DNA of 38,792 nt from Candidatus Scalindua sp. Lineage in GTDB: Bacteria; Planctomycetota; Brocadiia; Brocadiales; Scalinduaceae. Positions 17,354 to 25,970 of the stretch are shown in pieces. The stretch is taken from assembly GCA_021777035.1 (NCBI GenBank), contig JAIQZR010000012.1, positions 1-38,792 of the forward strand. Reading direction: 5' to 3'. Below the pieces are notes generated by a model. It was not told where the DNA came from. It did not search any database and worked only from the letters and a program-made list of their open reading frames with translations. How positions within the stretch are numbered: the first letter of the stretch is position 1; each line of letters begins with the position of its first letter. Both the position numbers and the translations under genes were made by a program.

Positions 17354-18538
17354 TTATTTTTGTCCAAGGGCAATTACAAACTCTTTTCCAAATTCCTGAC
17401 ACTCTTTCAACGTTTTATCTTCTGGAATTAATTTTACTCTTAAGGAAGGTTTATGAAGCTTTATGTGCAGCCCGTTTAGTCTGTCCTCAACCATTTTTGT
17501 AGCTTCACCGCTCCAACCGTAAGAACCAAATGCAGAGCCCAATTTTATTTTGGATTTAACGGAAGAAAAAAGAGTAAGCGCGTCCCAGATAGGCCTTGGA
17601 GCATCTCCGACAATTGTTGGGGATCCGACAATTATGCCATCTGCCTTTTCAATGGCATCTCTTATAAATTGGGGGTCAGTATTGTTTGCATCTAGCGTTT
17701 TAACATTCACACCCTCCCCAGAAACCCCTTTTGCAATGGCTTCAGCCATATTCTTTGTGCTTCCGTATATACTGACATATAGAATTAAAATATTTTTTAC
17801 TGCATCGGTGTGTGCCTGGCTCCAGCGAAGGTAGCTTTCAATATATTTCCAGGGTTCTTTTCGTATAATTGGCCCATGCGCTGTAGCAATAATATCGATA
17901 TCTAATTTTTCAATCTTTTCAATAGCGTTAAGAATGTACGGTTTAAACGGACGCATTATACAGTCATAGTAATAGTGAAAATGAAGGTCAAAATCGCCAA
18001 CCAAATCATCGAACAGTCTCTCATCACAATAATGTGCACCAAATGCATCAGACGTGAAAAGTATTTTCTCCTTATCTAAATAGGTGAAAATAGTATCCGG
18101 CCAATGTAAATATGGTGCAGGAAAAAATTTAAGACTGCAACTACCCAAATCTATATGAGGGCACTTATCAATGGTTGTTAGATTATATGGTACATTGACT
18201 ATATTCTTCAGTAAATGTCCACCAGCTTTTGAAGTGACAATCTTCGCGTTGCATGCGTGTTTTAGTAATTCTGGAAGTGCACCTGTATGGTCAGGCTCTG
18301 TATGATTAATAATTATGTAATCAATGTCCTTGAGATCAACCTGTGAATTAATTCTTGAAATAAACTCTCTCGTGAAAGGCTCTTTAACTGTATCTATTAA
18401 CGCAGTTTTCTCGTCCTTGATTAAATAAGAGTTGTAGGTCGTCCCATGATCAGTCTTGAAGATTAAATCAAATATTCTCATTTCAGGGTCTAATGCTCCA
18501 ACCCAATAAATATTCTCTTTTATTTTTAAGCCATCCAT
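17354..18538 (-). CDS. fprA: Flavodiiron protein, A-type (O2 or NO reductase)
   Basis: 394 residues. The N-terminal beta-lactamase-like domain has a complete set of diiron ligands: H79-x-E81-x-D83-H84, H145, D164 and H221. The C-terminal flavodoxin domain starts near residue 250 with the FMN phosphate loop SIYGSTKN (256-263). There is no rubredoxin or flavin-reductase tail, so it is class A and needs an external electron donor. Such proteins reduce O2 to water or NO to N2O in anaerobes, in the cytosol. An AAAGAGAAT site precedes the ATG, 48 bases after the GpgS stop, so co-transcription is likely. In a nitrogen-cycling anaerobe NO detoxification is a plausible role. Confidence 0.95.
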   Translation of the reverse strand: MDGLKIKENIYWVGALDPEMRIFDLIFKTDHGTTYNSYLIKDEKTALIDTVKEPFTREFISRINSQVDLKDIDYIIINHTEPDHTGALPELLKHACNAKIVTSKAGGHLLKNIVNVPYNLTTIDKCPHIDLGSCSLKFFPAPYLHWPDTIFTYLDKEKILFTSDAFGAHYCDERLFDDLVGDFDLHFHYYYDCIMRPFKPYILNAIEKIEKLDIDIIATAHGPIIRKEPWKYIESYLRWSQAHTDAVKNILILYVSIYGSTKNMAEAIAKGVSGEGVNVKTLDANNTDPQFIRDAIEKADGIIVGSPTIVGDAPRPIWDALTLFSSVKSKIKLGSAFGSYGWSGEATKMVEDRLNGLHIKLHKPSLRVKLIPEDKTLKECQEFGKEFVIALGQK

Positions 18539-18586
18539 ATTCTCTTTCTTACTCTGTAAATTCGGTTTTAGATTAAGACCGTTTCT

Positions 18587-19795
18587 CTACTCATTATCAC
18601 TCTCAACAGCACTGACAAGTTTTTCAAAAAAATCAGGTATTGCCGAATTTACCCTGCTCCAGTTCGGTATGAGTGGTGAGTCTGTTGGGTCTTCAAGGAA
18701 TTTATCTCCAGTCATTCTTAGCCCATTTGCAAAAGCCTCTACTGCCTTCGTCTCAAGGTGTCTATCAAAAAACAATCCGTTTATTGCTGAATCAGTCTCA
18801 TATTTTTCAATAAAAGCCTGGGCTGTTCTTAAATATGTAGTCCTCAGTGTTCTAAAGAAACCGTCATTAAATATTATGCCCGCACTCGCAAGTGTGGTGA
18901 AAATTGTTCTAGTGATGTCCATACTCATTTTCATTAGCCCTGTTGTGATATCAACTTCAGAAAGCGGTTGGTGTTTATGTTCGTATGTTTCACATATATC
19001 TACCTGACATATTCTTTTCTTGGAACAATTTCTGTATATTTCTGCTAACACACCAACCTCTAATCCCCAATCCCCAGGTATCCTGTTTACCCTTGCCAAG
19101 TCAGCCAACATGGAAAATTCTCCAGCCAGAATATATCTAAAGCTATCCATGTATTTCAGGAAATCAAGGTCTCCTAACAGTCTGCGCAGAGCCCTCAACA
19201 GAGGGGTCACAAAAAGTCTGGTTACCCTGCCGTGCATACGGTCAGTAATGCGGCTATAATATCCTTTACAAAACTCGAAATCCAGATTGTGATTTACAAC
19301 CGGGTAACATAATCTTGCAAGGAATTCTCTGTCGTATGTCTGGACGTCACAGTCGTGCAATACAATTACCTTTGATTTTTCACTTGCCAGAATATAACCA
19401 TAAGACATCCATGCTGACCTACCCTTACCATCGGTACCCGCAGATACATTCTTTTCATCAAGTAGTTTATAAAGCTTCTTCATCCTGGGGCCATCATTCC
19501 ATATCAACGTTACTTCTTGAGGTAAAACAGAAAAGAATTTCTTCGCATACTTAAATTGATCCTTATTAAATCTTCCCAAGGCAATAACAATCTGTTTTAA
19601 GTATTTAACTTCCTTTAATTCTTTTAAAATGTTAGGTAATGCCGTACCTTCCAGTTCCGTGAAAATTGTTGGCAATACGAGAGCAATAGGTCTCAGGCGT
19701 GAGAGTTTTTTTATTTCGGCTTCTAATTTAGAGATATCCCTGTTGCCAAATCTGTGTAGCGTTGTAATTTCTCCTGACTGATGAAAATCTCCCAT
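18587..19795 (-). CDS. gpgS: Glucosyl-3-phosphoglycerate synthase
   Basis: 402 residues, GT81-like retaining glycosyltransferase. The metal-binding DxD is D148-C-D150 in VLHDCDVQ. Other family segments are LPTIFTELEG (41-50), the G-K-G-R-S-A-W loop near 123-129, GEFSMLADLARVNRIPGDWG and the histidine-bearing YEHKHQPL. The enzyme joins glucose from an NDP-glucose donor to 3-phosphoglycerate. The next gene upstream encodes the matching HAD phosphatase. A strong GGGAGG ribosome site precedes the ATG. The length is greater than the actinobacterial form (about 320) but normal for the longer bacterial/archaeal type. Confidence 0.92.
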   Translation of the reverse strand: MGDFHQSGEITTLHRFGNRDISKLEAEIKKLSRLRPIALVLPTIFTELEGTALPNILKELKEVKYLKQIVIALGRFNKDQFKYAKKFFSVLPQEVTLIWNDGPRMKKLYKLLDEKNVSAGTDGKGRSAWMSYGYILASEKSKVIVLHDCDVQTYDREFLARLCYPVVNHNLDFEFCKGYYSRITDRMHGRVTRLFVTPLLRALRRLLGDLDFLKYMDSFRYILAGEFSMLADLARVNRIPGDWGLEVGVLAEIYRNCSKKRICQVDICETYEHKHQPLSEVDITTGLMKMSMDITRTIFTTLASAGIIFNDGFFRTLRTTYLRTAQAFIEKYETDSAINGLFFDRHLETKAVEAFANGLRMTGDKFLEDPTDSPLIPNWSRVNSAIPDFFEKLVSAVESDNE

Positions 19796-19962
19796 AATAC
19801 AAACCTCCCGCTTTATTTGAGTCTTAAAAAATTAATTAGCAACAATGTATCGAAAAGGTACAGAGTGCGCAAAGTGTTAAACTACCATCTGTTGCTTGTA
19901 AGTAATAACCGGACAGAGAAATTTAATCACGCTTCCTGGAATCTTATACGGCCAGTTGATTA

Positions 19963-20781
19963 TCACTTACCAAACAAACCTAATATAGCTTTGTTCCAAC
20001 CAACCGGTCCAATACCATCGGCATAAGTAAGATCGTCGACCTTTATGCGCTCTTCATAATCACCAAACTCCTTCTTAACAAGGAATTTTTTATCTACTGC
20101 TTCCAGCATTGGAAGATCGTTTAAACTGTCTCCCAGGCCAACGGTTAATATTTTTGTACCCGGATAATTTTCCCTGTAAATGTCTATCAGGATATTGACG
20201 GCTTTTCCCTTATCATTCCCACCCATAAGGTACGCAAACCTTGCACCTTCAGTATAATTGAGACCTGATAATCGAATCTCATCCTTAATGTTTTTAATAT
20301 CTTCTTCGCTGCCATCAATAATAAAAGGCAACGAATACTCTTTTTTTTGAGCGAGACAAGCCTCTTCTTTACTCAAACCTGTCAATGCAACAATTTCATC
20401 TGCCGTAAATTCAGTAATACTTTTCATGTTTATGCCGGTTTTTCTTTTTATTTCGTCAAAGGCACTCTTGAGGACTTTATATTCAGGGCCAATCTCTACC
20501 ACTAAAAAACCGTTATCAGTCCTGTTAAATTTACACTTCAGGCCATATTTTTCAGGAATGTATATTGCCCCTCCATTTTCTGATATAAATGGCTCATTAT
20601 TTGACAGTTTATCACGATAGATTTTTATTTCGTCCCTGGACTTACTGGAACATAAAATAAGATGAATGCCTTTCTCTCTGAGTGCTCTTAATGCATTTTC
20701 TGCCTTACTATAGGAGTAAGTGCCATGATCCAGCAATGTACCATCTAAATCCGTAAAAACGATTACTATTTCATTTTTCAT
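19963..20781 (-). CDS. gpgP: Glucosyl-/mannosyl-3-phosphoglycerate phosphatase (HAD IIB)
   Basis: 272 residues. HAD motif I is D11-L-D13-G-T-L-L-D; motif II LCSSKSR; the C2 cap lies about 85-190; motif III Lys is in GNDKGKAV; motif IV is GDSLNDLPML. This is the MpgP/GpgP subgroup. It hydrolyses the phosphate from the glycosyl-3-phosphoglycerate made by the neighbouring synthase, giving glucosylglycerate. Because the partner is a GpgS, I favour the glucosyl substrate; related enzymes also accept the mannosyl compound. The start is fixed by the motif I position. The promoter at 20794-20822 leaves only about six untranslated bases, so the message is probably leaderless. Confidence 0.88.
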   Translation of the reverse strand: MKNEIVIVFTDLDGTLLDHGTYSYSKAENALRALREKGIHLILCSSKSRDEIKIYRDKLSNNEPFISENGGAIYIPEKYGLKCKFNRTDNGFLVVEIGPEYKVLKSAFDEIKRKTGINMKSITEFTADEIVALTGLSKEEACLAQKKEYSLPFIIDGSEEDIKNIKDEIRLSGLNYTEGARFAYLMGGNDKGKAVNILIDIYRENYPGTKILTVGLGDSLNDLPMLEAVDKKFLVKKEFGDYEERIKVDDLTYADGIGPVGWNKAILGLFGK

Positions 20782-20793
20782 ATATAATTAGGA

Positions 20794-20822
20794 ATTCTAG
20801 TTCTTTTAGATAATTCTTTCAA
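20794..20822 (-). promoter_or_regulatory. Promoter for the glucosylglycerate genes, near-leaderless
   Basis: On the reverse strand TTGAAA (20822-20817), a 17-base spacer, then TAGAAT (20799-20794). Only 12 bases separate the -10 box from the gpgP ATG, so transcription should begin about six bases before the start codon and no Shine-Dalgarno can be in the message. Spacing and hexamers are good (5 of 6 matches in each). Confidence 0.65.
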
Positions 20823-20977
20823 TGTTAAAAAGAAAACGAGGCATTGATAGAGTGACGGAAATCATTAAGCGATTCAAATAGATGAAATCATAATTAATGG
20901 TTGAGGTTTGAACAAATCCCTGACATTCAACTAAGTTCGTTATATTTTAATAATCAGAATTTCTCGTTTTGTATGTC

Positions 20978-21871
20978 TCAACTTATATCAAAAGATATGT
21001 CCAACGCCTTGGTCGAATGAGTTATCATGCCAACGGAGATTCTATCTATTCCAGTCTTTGCATATTCCTCAACGTTATCAATGGTAATATTGCCTGAGGC
21101 TTCTGTCAATATGGATCTGCCAATTTCTGGATTCCGATTGTTTTCAAATGCCTTAACCATTTCTACTGCTTCTTTTATTTTGACGGGTATCATATTATCA
21201 AATAAGATTATATCAACATTAGCATCTACAACATCCTTGATTTGGCTTAAATCTTCCACCTCGACTTCTATAAGTACTTCATTTGCTGTTTGTTCTCGGG
21301 CCTTTTTTACGAGGAGGCTTATATCACCATTCTCTTTTTCCGCTTCCATTATTTTGAGATGATTGTCTTTTATCAGAATCTGATCATACAGTCCCATTCT
21401 ATGATTAGCACCCCCACCAATTTTTACAGCATATTTTTCGAGATAGCGCCACCCTGGAATAGTCTTCCGTGTATCCAGAATCTGAGCATTATACCCATTG
21501 ATTTTTTTCGTAAATTTGTTGGTCGTCGTTGCAATGCCGGAAAGTCTTTGCAAAAAATTGAGCACGAGCCTTTCTGCCGATAACAATGATAGCGTTAGGC
21601 CTTTTACACTTGCTACTACCGCACCTTTTTCAACCCTTGCGCCTTCTTCAATATTTGCAGTGAGAAGCAAATCTTTGTCTATTTGCGAAAGGACATACGC
21701 GGCAACCGGCAAACCCGCAATAATACCGGCCTCTTTCGCTATTAACGTCCCATCTGATTTGGAACCTTCAGGAATGAATAACTTTGAGGTGATATCCCCC
21801 GTACCAATATCTTCCCGTATCGCCAGTTGAACGAGTTCTTTAATCTTATTAAAATCAAATTCTGTATGCAT
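20978..21871 (-). CDS. nadC: Nicotinate-nucleotide pyrophosphorylase (quinolinate PRTase)
   Basis: 297 residues. NadC converts quinolinate and PRPP to nicotinate mononucleotide in de novo NAD synthesis. Motifs include EDIGTGDITS (20-29), the substrate-binding DTRKTIPGWR (133-142), GGGANHRMGLYDQILIKDNH, VEVEV, LFDNM and a C-terminal SGNITIDN/RISVGMITHS, all family signatures. It is on the same strand as uvrB, 121 bases downstream, but a strong hairpin lies between them. No other nad gene is in the window. Confidence 0.96.
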   Translation of the reverse strand: MHTEFDFNKIKELVQLAIREDIGTGDITSKLFIPEGSKSDGTLIAKEAGIIAGLPVAAYVLSQIDKDLLLTANIEEGARVEKGAVVASVKGLTLSLLSAERLVLNFLQRLSGIATTTNKFTKKINGYNAQILDTRKTIPGWRYLEKYAVKIGGGANHRMGLYDQILIKDNHLKIMEAEKENGDISLLVKKAREQTANEVLIEVEVEDLSQIKDVVDANVDIILFDNMIPVKIKEAVEMVKAFENNRNPEIGRSILTEASGNITIDNVEEYAKTGIDRISVGMITHSTKALDISFDIS

Positions 21872-21950
21872 GTTTAGCCACGAATTTCACTAATTAACAC
21901 TAATTTTTATAAAACTACTCTTTTGTGGGTCAGGCTCTCTTCTCCAAAAT

Positions 21951-21974
21951 TAACCTATCATCCATGATAGGTTA
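21951..21974 (-). terminator. Perfect 11-bp stem-loop after uvrB
   Basis: The arm TAACCTATCAT, a 2-base loop and ATGATAGGTTA form a perfect hairpin 19 bases past the uvrB stop. In the uvrB transcript it is followed by ATTTTGG, a weak T-run. The position and perfect stem favour a terminator, although the AT-rich stem and short U-tract leave some doubt. Confidence 0.6.
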
Positions 21975-21992
21975 GTAACTGTTAATTTGTGT

Positions 21993-23954
21993 CTATGATT
22001 GCAATTTCAGTACTCTGTCACGTATTTCAGCTGCCTTTTCAAAGTTGAGATCTCTGGCGGCCTGAAGCATCTCTTCTTCAAGTTCTCGTATATATTCCTG
22101 GGTCACATATTCTGCCTCATCTTCTTTAACCATTTGCCTTGCAACCTTTTTTGAAGCGCTTTCATCTTCAATGCTTTTTCTAATTCCCTTACGAATTGTT
22201 TGTGGCGTGATGTTATTACGTATATTGTGTTCAAGCTGGATCTCGCGCCTTCTCTCAGTTTCATCCATGGCTTTCTGCATAGACTGTGTTACTTTATCAG
22301 CGTATAATACGACCTCTGCGTTTACGTTTCTTGCAGTCCTTCCGATAGTCTGTATAAGAGAGGTCTCGGAACGAAGGAACCCTTCCTTGTCAGCATCCAA
22401 TATTGCTACTAATGAAACTTCCGGCAGATCAAGTCCCTCTCTCAATAAGTTTACACCGACAACTACGTCAAACTTTCCAAGCCTGAGATCTCTAAGTATC
22501 TCTACCCGCTCAATAGCATTAAATTCTGAATGCAGATACATTCCCTTAAGGCCCTCTTCTTTTATGTATTCACTTAAATCTTCTGCAAGTCGCTTGGTTA
22601 ATGTCGTTACAAGCACACGCTCTTTTTTGTCTGCCCTCTTCCTGATCTGCTGCAGAAGGTCTTTGACCTGGGTCTTTGCAGGCAATATTCTCACTATTGG
22701 ATCCAGAAGACCTGTTGGCCGAATTATCTGTTCAACAACCTTACCATGACACTTATCTAGTTCATATTCTGAAGGGGTTGCTGAGACCAACAATACCTGT
22801 TGGACTATTGATTCCCATTCATCAAAACGTAAAGGCCTGTTATCCAGGGCAGAAGGAAGCCTGAAACCATATTTCACAAGAGTCTCTTTCCGTGACCTGT
22901 CTCCCGCATACATACCGCGAATCTGTGGAATTGCGACATGAGACTCATCAACAACCATGAAAAACTCATCAGGAAAATAATCAAGCAGTGAAAATGGACG
23001 ATCTCCCGGTGCACGGCCACTGATATGACGGGAATAGTTTTCAATGCCGTGGCAATAACCGATCTCGGATAACATTTCCATATCATAACGTGTTCTTGCT
23101 TCCAGGCGCTGTGCCTCAAGATCTTTATTTTGAGTACGCAACTCCTTCAGCCAGGCATTAAGTTCCGTTTCAATGGATTCGTTAACACTTTCAATCTTGC
23201 CTTCTGGCATTACAAAATGTTTCGCCGGATATATGGCTATTTCCCCCATCTCCTCTAATTTATTTCCGGAAATCGGATCAATAATCGAAAGACCGTCTAC
23301 TTCATCACCAAATAGTTCGATGCGGTAGGCAAATTTTTCATATGCGGGATATACATCAATTACATCGCCATTAACGCGAAACACACCACGTTCAAACTTA
23401 ATATCACTTCTTTCGTAAAGTATGTTAACGAGTTTCAAGAGCAGAGTGTCTCGTTCTATCTCCTGCCCTTTTTTCAACTGCACGTACATTTCCCGGTACT
23501 CCTCCGGCGAACCCAGGCCATAGATACATGAAACACTTGCCACCAATATCACATCTTTACGTGACATAAGGGCGCTTGTCGCTGCCAGGCGAAGGCGGTC
23601 TATCTCCTGGTTTATTGTGGACTCTTTTTCAATATAAATGTCCCTCTGTGGAATATAGGCTTCAGGCTGATAATAATCGTAATAACTTACAAAATAGCCT
23701 TCCGCATTCTCCGGAAAGTACTCCTTGAATTCGCTATAAAGCTGTGCGGCGAGAGTTTTGTTGTGGGACATCACGAGTGTCGGTTTGTCCAAATTCTTTA
23801 TGACGTTTGCCATGGTGAAGGTCTTTCCTGAACCTGTCACACCCATGAGAGTCTGGAACTTTTCACCTGATTTAAAGGCTTTGGTTAATTTATTTATCGC
23901 TTCGGGCTGGTCACCTTGCGGTTTATATTCTGATGATAATTTGAAGATAGACAT
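21993..23954 (-). CDS. uvrB: Excinuclease ABC subunit B
   Basis: 653 residues, full length. Walker A GVTGSGKT (38-45); the DNA-clamping beta-hairpin YYDYYQPEAYIPQRD near residue 90; helicase motif DESH; motif V/VI segments GVNLLREGLDLPEV and QTIGRTARN; and a C-terminal UVR domain (LEEEMLQAARDLNFEKAAEIRD) that contacts UvrC. UvrB verifies damage in nucleotide excision repair with UvrA and UvrC, which are not in this window. The ATG at 23954 begins MSIFKLSSEYKPQGDQP, the normal N-terminus. It follows the AI-2E permease gene by 109 bases on the same strand. Confidence 0.98.
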   Translation of the reverse strand: MSIFKLSSEYKPQGDQPEAINKLTKAFKSGEKFQTLMGVTGSGKTFTMANVIKNLDKPTLVMSHNKTLAAQLYSEFKEYFPENAEGYFVSYYDYYQPEAYIPQRDIYIEKESTINQEIDRLRLAATSALMSRKDVILVASVSCIYGLGSPEEYREMYVQLKKGQEIERDTLLLKLVNILYERSDIKFERGVFRVNGDVIDVYPAYEKFAYRIELFGDEVDGLSIIDPISGNKLEEMGEIAIYPAKHFVMPEGKIESVNESIETELNAWLKELRTQNKDLEAQRLEARTRYDMEMLSEIGYCHGIENYSRHISGRAPGDRPFSLLDYFPDEFFMVVDESHVAIPQIRGMYAGDRSRKETLVKYGFRLPSALDNRPLRFDEWESIVQQVLLVSATPSEYELDKCHGKVVEQIIRPTGLLDPIVRILPAKTQVKDLLQQIRKRADKKERVLVTTLTKRLAEDLSEYIKEEGLKGMYLHSEFNAIERVEILRDLRLGKFDVVVGVNLLREGLDLPEVSLVAILDADKEGFLRSETSLIQTIGRTARNVNAEVVLYADKVTQSMQKAMDETERRREIQLEHNIRNNITPQTIRKGIRKSIEDESASKKVARQMVKEDEAEYVTQEYIRELEEEMLQAARDLNFEKAAEIRDRVLKLQS

Positions 23955-24063
23955 ATCTTAGAAACGCTTTAAAACTTCTTTTATTTGTTTGTCGAAACCG
24001 GGAATAACTTTTTTTATAGATTCCTGTATATCAAAAACATTTTGTTTATTTTTATATTAAATC

Positions 24064-25278
24064 CTAGCTCTCTTTAAAAAGCTTTGTCTCTTTATATTTA
24101 ACAATCGCCTCGTCGATTAATACTTTCACTATCGATGCAATAGGCACAGCAAGTAAAAGTCCCAGAAACCCTAATATCTGACTGCAAATCAAGATTGCCA
24201 GTATGATGGCAACCGGATGCAATCCCAGTTTATCACCTACAATTTTCGGCGTTATTATCGTACCTTCCAGGAATTGTCCTATGCCAAAAACCATTCCAAC
24301 AAGAAGTATATGGCTAATATCCTGATATTGAATAAAGGTGAGAAGCAGTGCCGGTATAAGACCCAGCGTTATACCTATATAAGGTATCATATTTCCAAAC
24401 CCACCCACAAAGGCTAACAGGAAAGACATTGGTACTCCTATGCTGGTAAGCCCTATACCATAAATGATAGAGAGGATAGCGCAGACAGTCATCTGGCCCC
24501 TGAAAAACGCTTTAAGGTTTTCATCTATCTTGTTTATAATACCGGATACCTTCTCTCTCTTTGAAACCGGCAGCAACTCTTTACCCCTTGATATATTTTC
24601 ATCAAAATCCTTCAGGAGATATACCATAACAACACCAAATACCACAACGTTCATAACTATTCCAAAGAAGCCGAATGTACTGTAGAATATATTTTTAACG
24701 ATCCCCAGTACAAAGTCCAAAGCCTGCGGTACATACTTTTTCATCTTAAATACCGGCTCAGGGATACTATATTTTGTGTCGACTGATCCTTTCGTTGTGA
24801 CCTTCTTTACCTCTTGTTTTTGTGGTTTCCCCTCTTTTATTTCCTCTTCTTTAGTTGTCTGGATCTGCAGTTTTGATTTAAGGAATATTCCAACTTCAGT
24901 ATCACCGTATTCTTCTATGATCTTTTCTGCTTTTACCTGATATTTTGGATATTGTTCTTTTAACTTAGTTCCGACACGTTGAATGCCGGTAACCGTTTTA
25001 GGGACAGTATATGTTAACAACCCCCCCATAACCAGAGATAAGGTGGTTAACAGTATGGCTACCGCCAGACCACGTGGTATGCATTTTTGTGAAAAAACAA
25101 GCCTTCTCCTTGAGATAAAATCGACTAATGGGTCAAAGATATACGCGACAGTAAAGGCAAGGAAGAGTGATATCAGGATGCCTTTCAGGAAATAACATAA
25201 TGTGAAAAAGAGCGTCAATGCAAAAAATATTGCTAATGCCCTTATCCACACATTTTCAAAGATTTTCTGTTTTTCCAT
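24064..25278 (-). CDS. AI-2E family (PerM-like) membrane transporter
   Basis: 404 residues from ATG at 25278, which has GGGA about 10 bases upstream; a GTG at 25311 would add 11 residues that come from a repeat. It has two N-terminal helix pairs, a hydrophilic loop (about 130-200, rich in Lys/Glu), then the family's C-terminal block of helices with VGGFGNMIPYIG, FIQYQDISHILLVGMVFGIGQFLEG and TPKIVGDKLGLHPV. Members include quorum-signal exporters and sodium/proton antiporters; the substrate here is unknown. The Lys-rich loop is longer than usual. Confidence 0.88.
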   Translation of the reverse strand: MEKQKIFENVWIRALAIFFALTLFFTLCYFLKGILISLFLAFTVAYIFDPLVDFISRRRLVFSQKCIPRGLAVAILLTTLSLVMGGLLTYTVPKTVTGIQRVGTKLKEQYPKYQVKAEKIIEEYGDTEVGIFLKSKLQIQTTKEEEIKEGKPQKQEVKKVTTKGSVDTKYSIPEPVFKMKKYVPQALDFVLGIVKNIFYSTFGFFGIVMNVVVFGVVMVYLLKDFDENISRGKELLPVSKREKVSGIINKIDENLKAFFRGQMTVCAILSIIYGIGLTSIGVPMSFLLAFVGGFGNMIPYIGITLGLIPALLLTFIQYQDISHILLVGMVFGIGQFLEGTIITPKIVGDKLGLHPVAIILAILICSQILGFLGLLLAVPIASIVKVLIDEAIVKYKETKLFKES

Positions 25279-25306
25279 AAATTCAGTCCCTTTCAAATCC
25301 CTAATC

Positions 25307-25396
25307 CTCACGCAGAGCCGCGAAGAACGCTAAGAAATACAATACTTTTATTTTTTTAATTTCGTTATCTTGACGATCTCTGCGGCTTTGCGTGAG
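25307..25396. repeat. Imperfect inverted repeat overlapping the comEA 3' end
   Basis: Arm 25307-25335 (plus strand CTCACGCAGAGCCGCGAAG...) and arm 25368-25396 (its reverse complement) agree at 23 of 29 positions, separated by 32 bases. The second arm encodes the last residues of the ComEA-like protein (YSRKAAEIVK). The arms belong to the same sequence family as those bracketing the GxxExxY gene at 30253-30701. Confidence 0.65.
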
Positions 25397-25776
25397 TACT
25401 TTTTCTCCTCATTAACAAAAATGAGGTCTTTAAGCTTCCTTACCGTTTGTATCCCTATGCCATTAACCTCACACAATTGCTCTATTGTTTTGAAGCCACC
25501 ATTTTTTTCACGATATTCAACAATTGCCCTGGCCTTTGTCTCACCAATTCCGGGCAGGATTATCAGTTCGTACCATTCCGTCCTATTCAAATCAATCTTT
25601 AACTTTATGGACTCAGAATTACTGTCTACAACTTCAGTCTCCGGAAGCCACCAATGTTGATCTGCTGCATACTTGATCCCAGTTCCGATTAAAAGTGTTG
25701 TTATAAGGAATAATGCAGCAAGAGATTCCTTTCTTGAAAATTCAAAAATCTTTAATGGTCCAGGCAGTTCGGACAT
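25348..25776 (-). CDS. ComEA-like helix-hairpin-helix DNA-binding protein
   Basis: 142 residues from ATG at 25776 (a TTG at 25803 could add nine). One membrane helix (about 17-35) is followed by a linker and a double helix-hairpin-helix domain (70-120): LPGIGETKARAIVEYREKNG and VNGIGIQTVRKLKD. ComEA proteins bind incoming double-stranded DNA in the periplasm during natural transformation. The domain also occurs in other small exported proteins, and no comEC is seen here. The basic C-terminal tail is encoded by a dispersed-repeat arm, suggesting that the end of the gene has been remodelled. It precedes the AI-2E gene. Confidence 0.85.
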   Translation of the reverse strand: MSELPGPLKIFEFSRKESLAALFLITTLLIGTGIKYAADQHWWLPETEVVDSNSESIKLKIDLNRTEWYELIILPGIGETKARAIVEYREKNGGFKTIEQLCEVNGIGIQTVRKLKDLIFVNEEKKYSRKAAEIVKITKLKK

Positions 25777-25970
25777 TACGTTAGTAAGTATATGAAATGA
25801 CAAGGTCTTACATATTATAAAGATATATGGAATTTTAGTTATTTACCATCAACGGTCAAGCAAATTCCAATACTAATTTTAATACATGATTAGGTTTATG
25901 GAGGATTGTAAAGAGGTGAGGATGTTTTTCCCAGTATATTCGAAATCTAAGTAGTAATTAGTTTCTATCC

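Noticed and set aside
22171-22749. A 192-residue plus-strand frame inside uvrB
   Set aside because: It is antisense to a fully conserved UvrB and reads as low-complexity Ser/Leu-rich translation with no family features.
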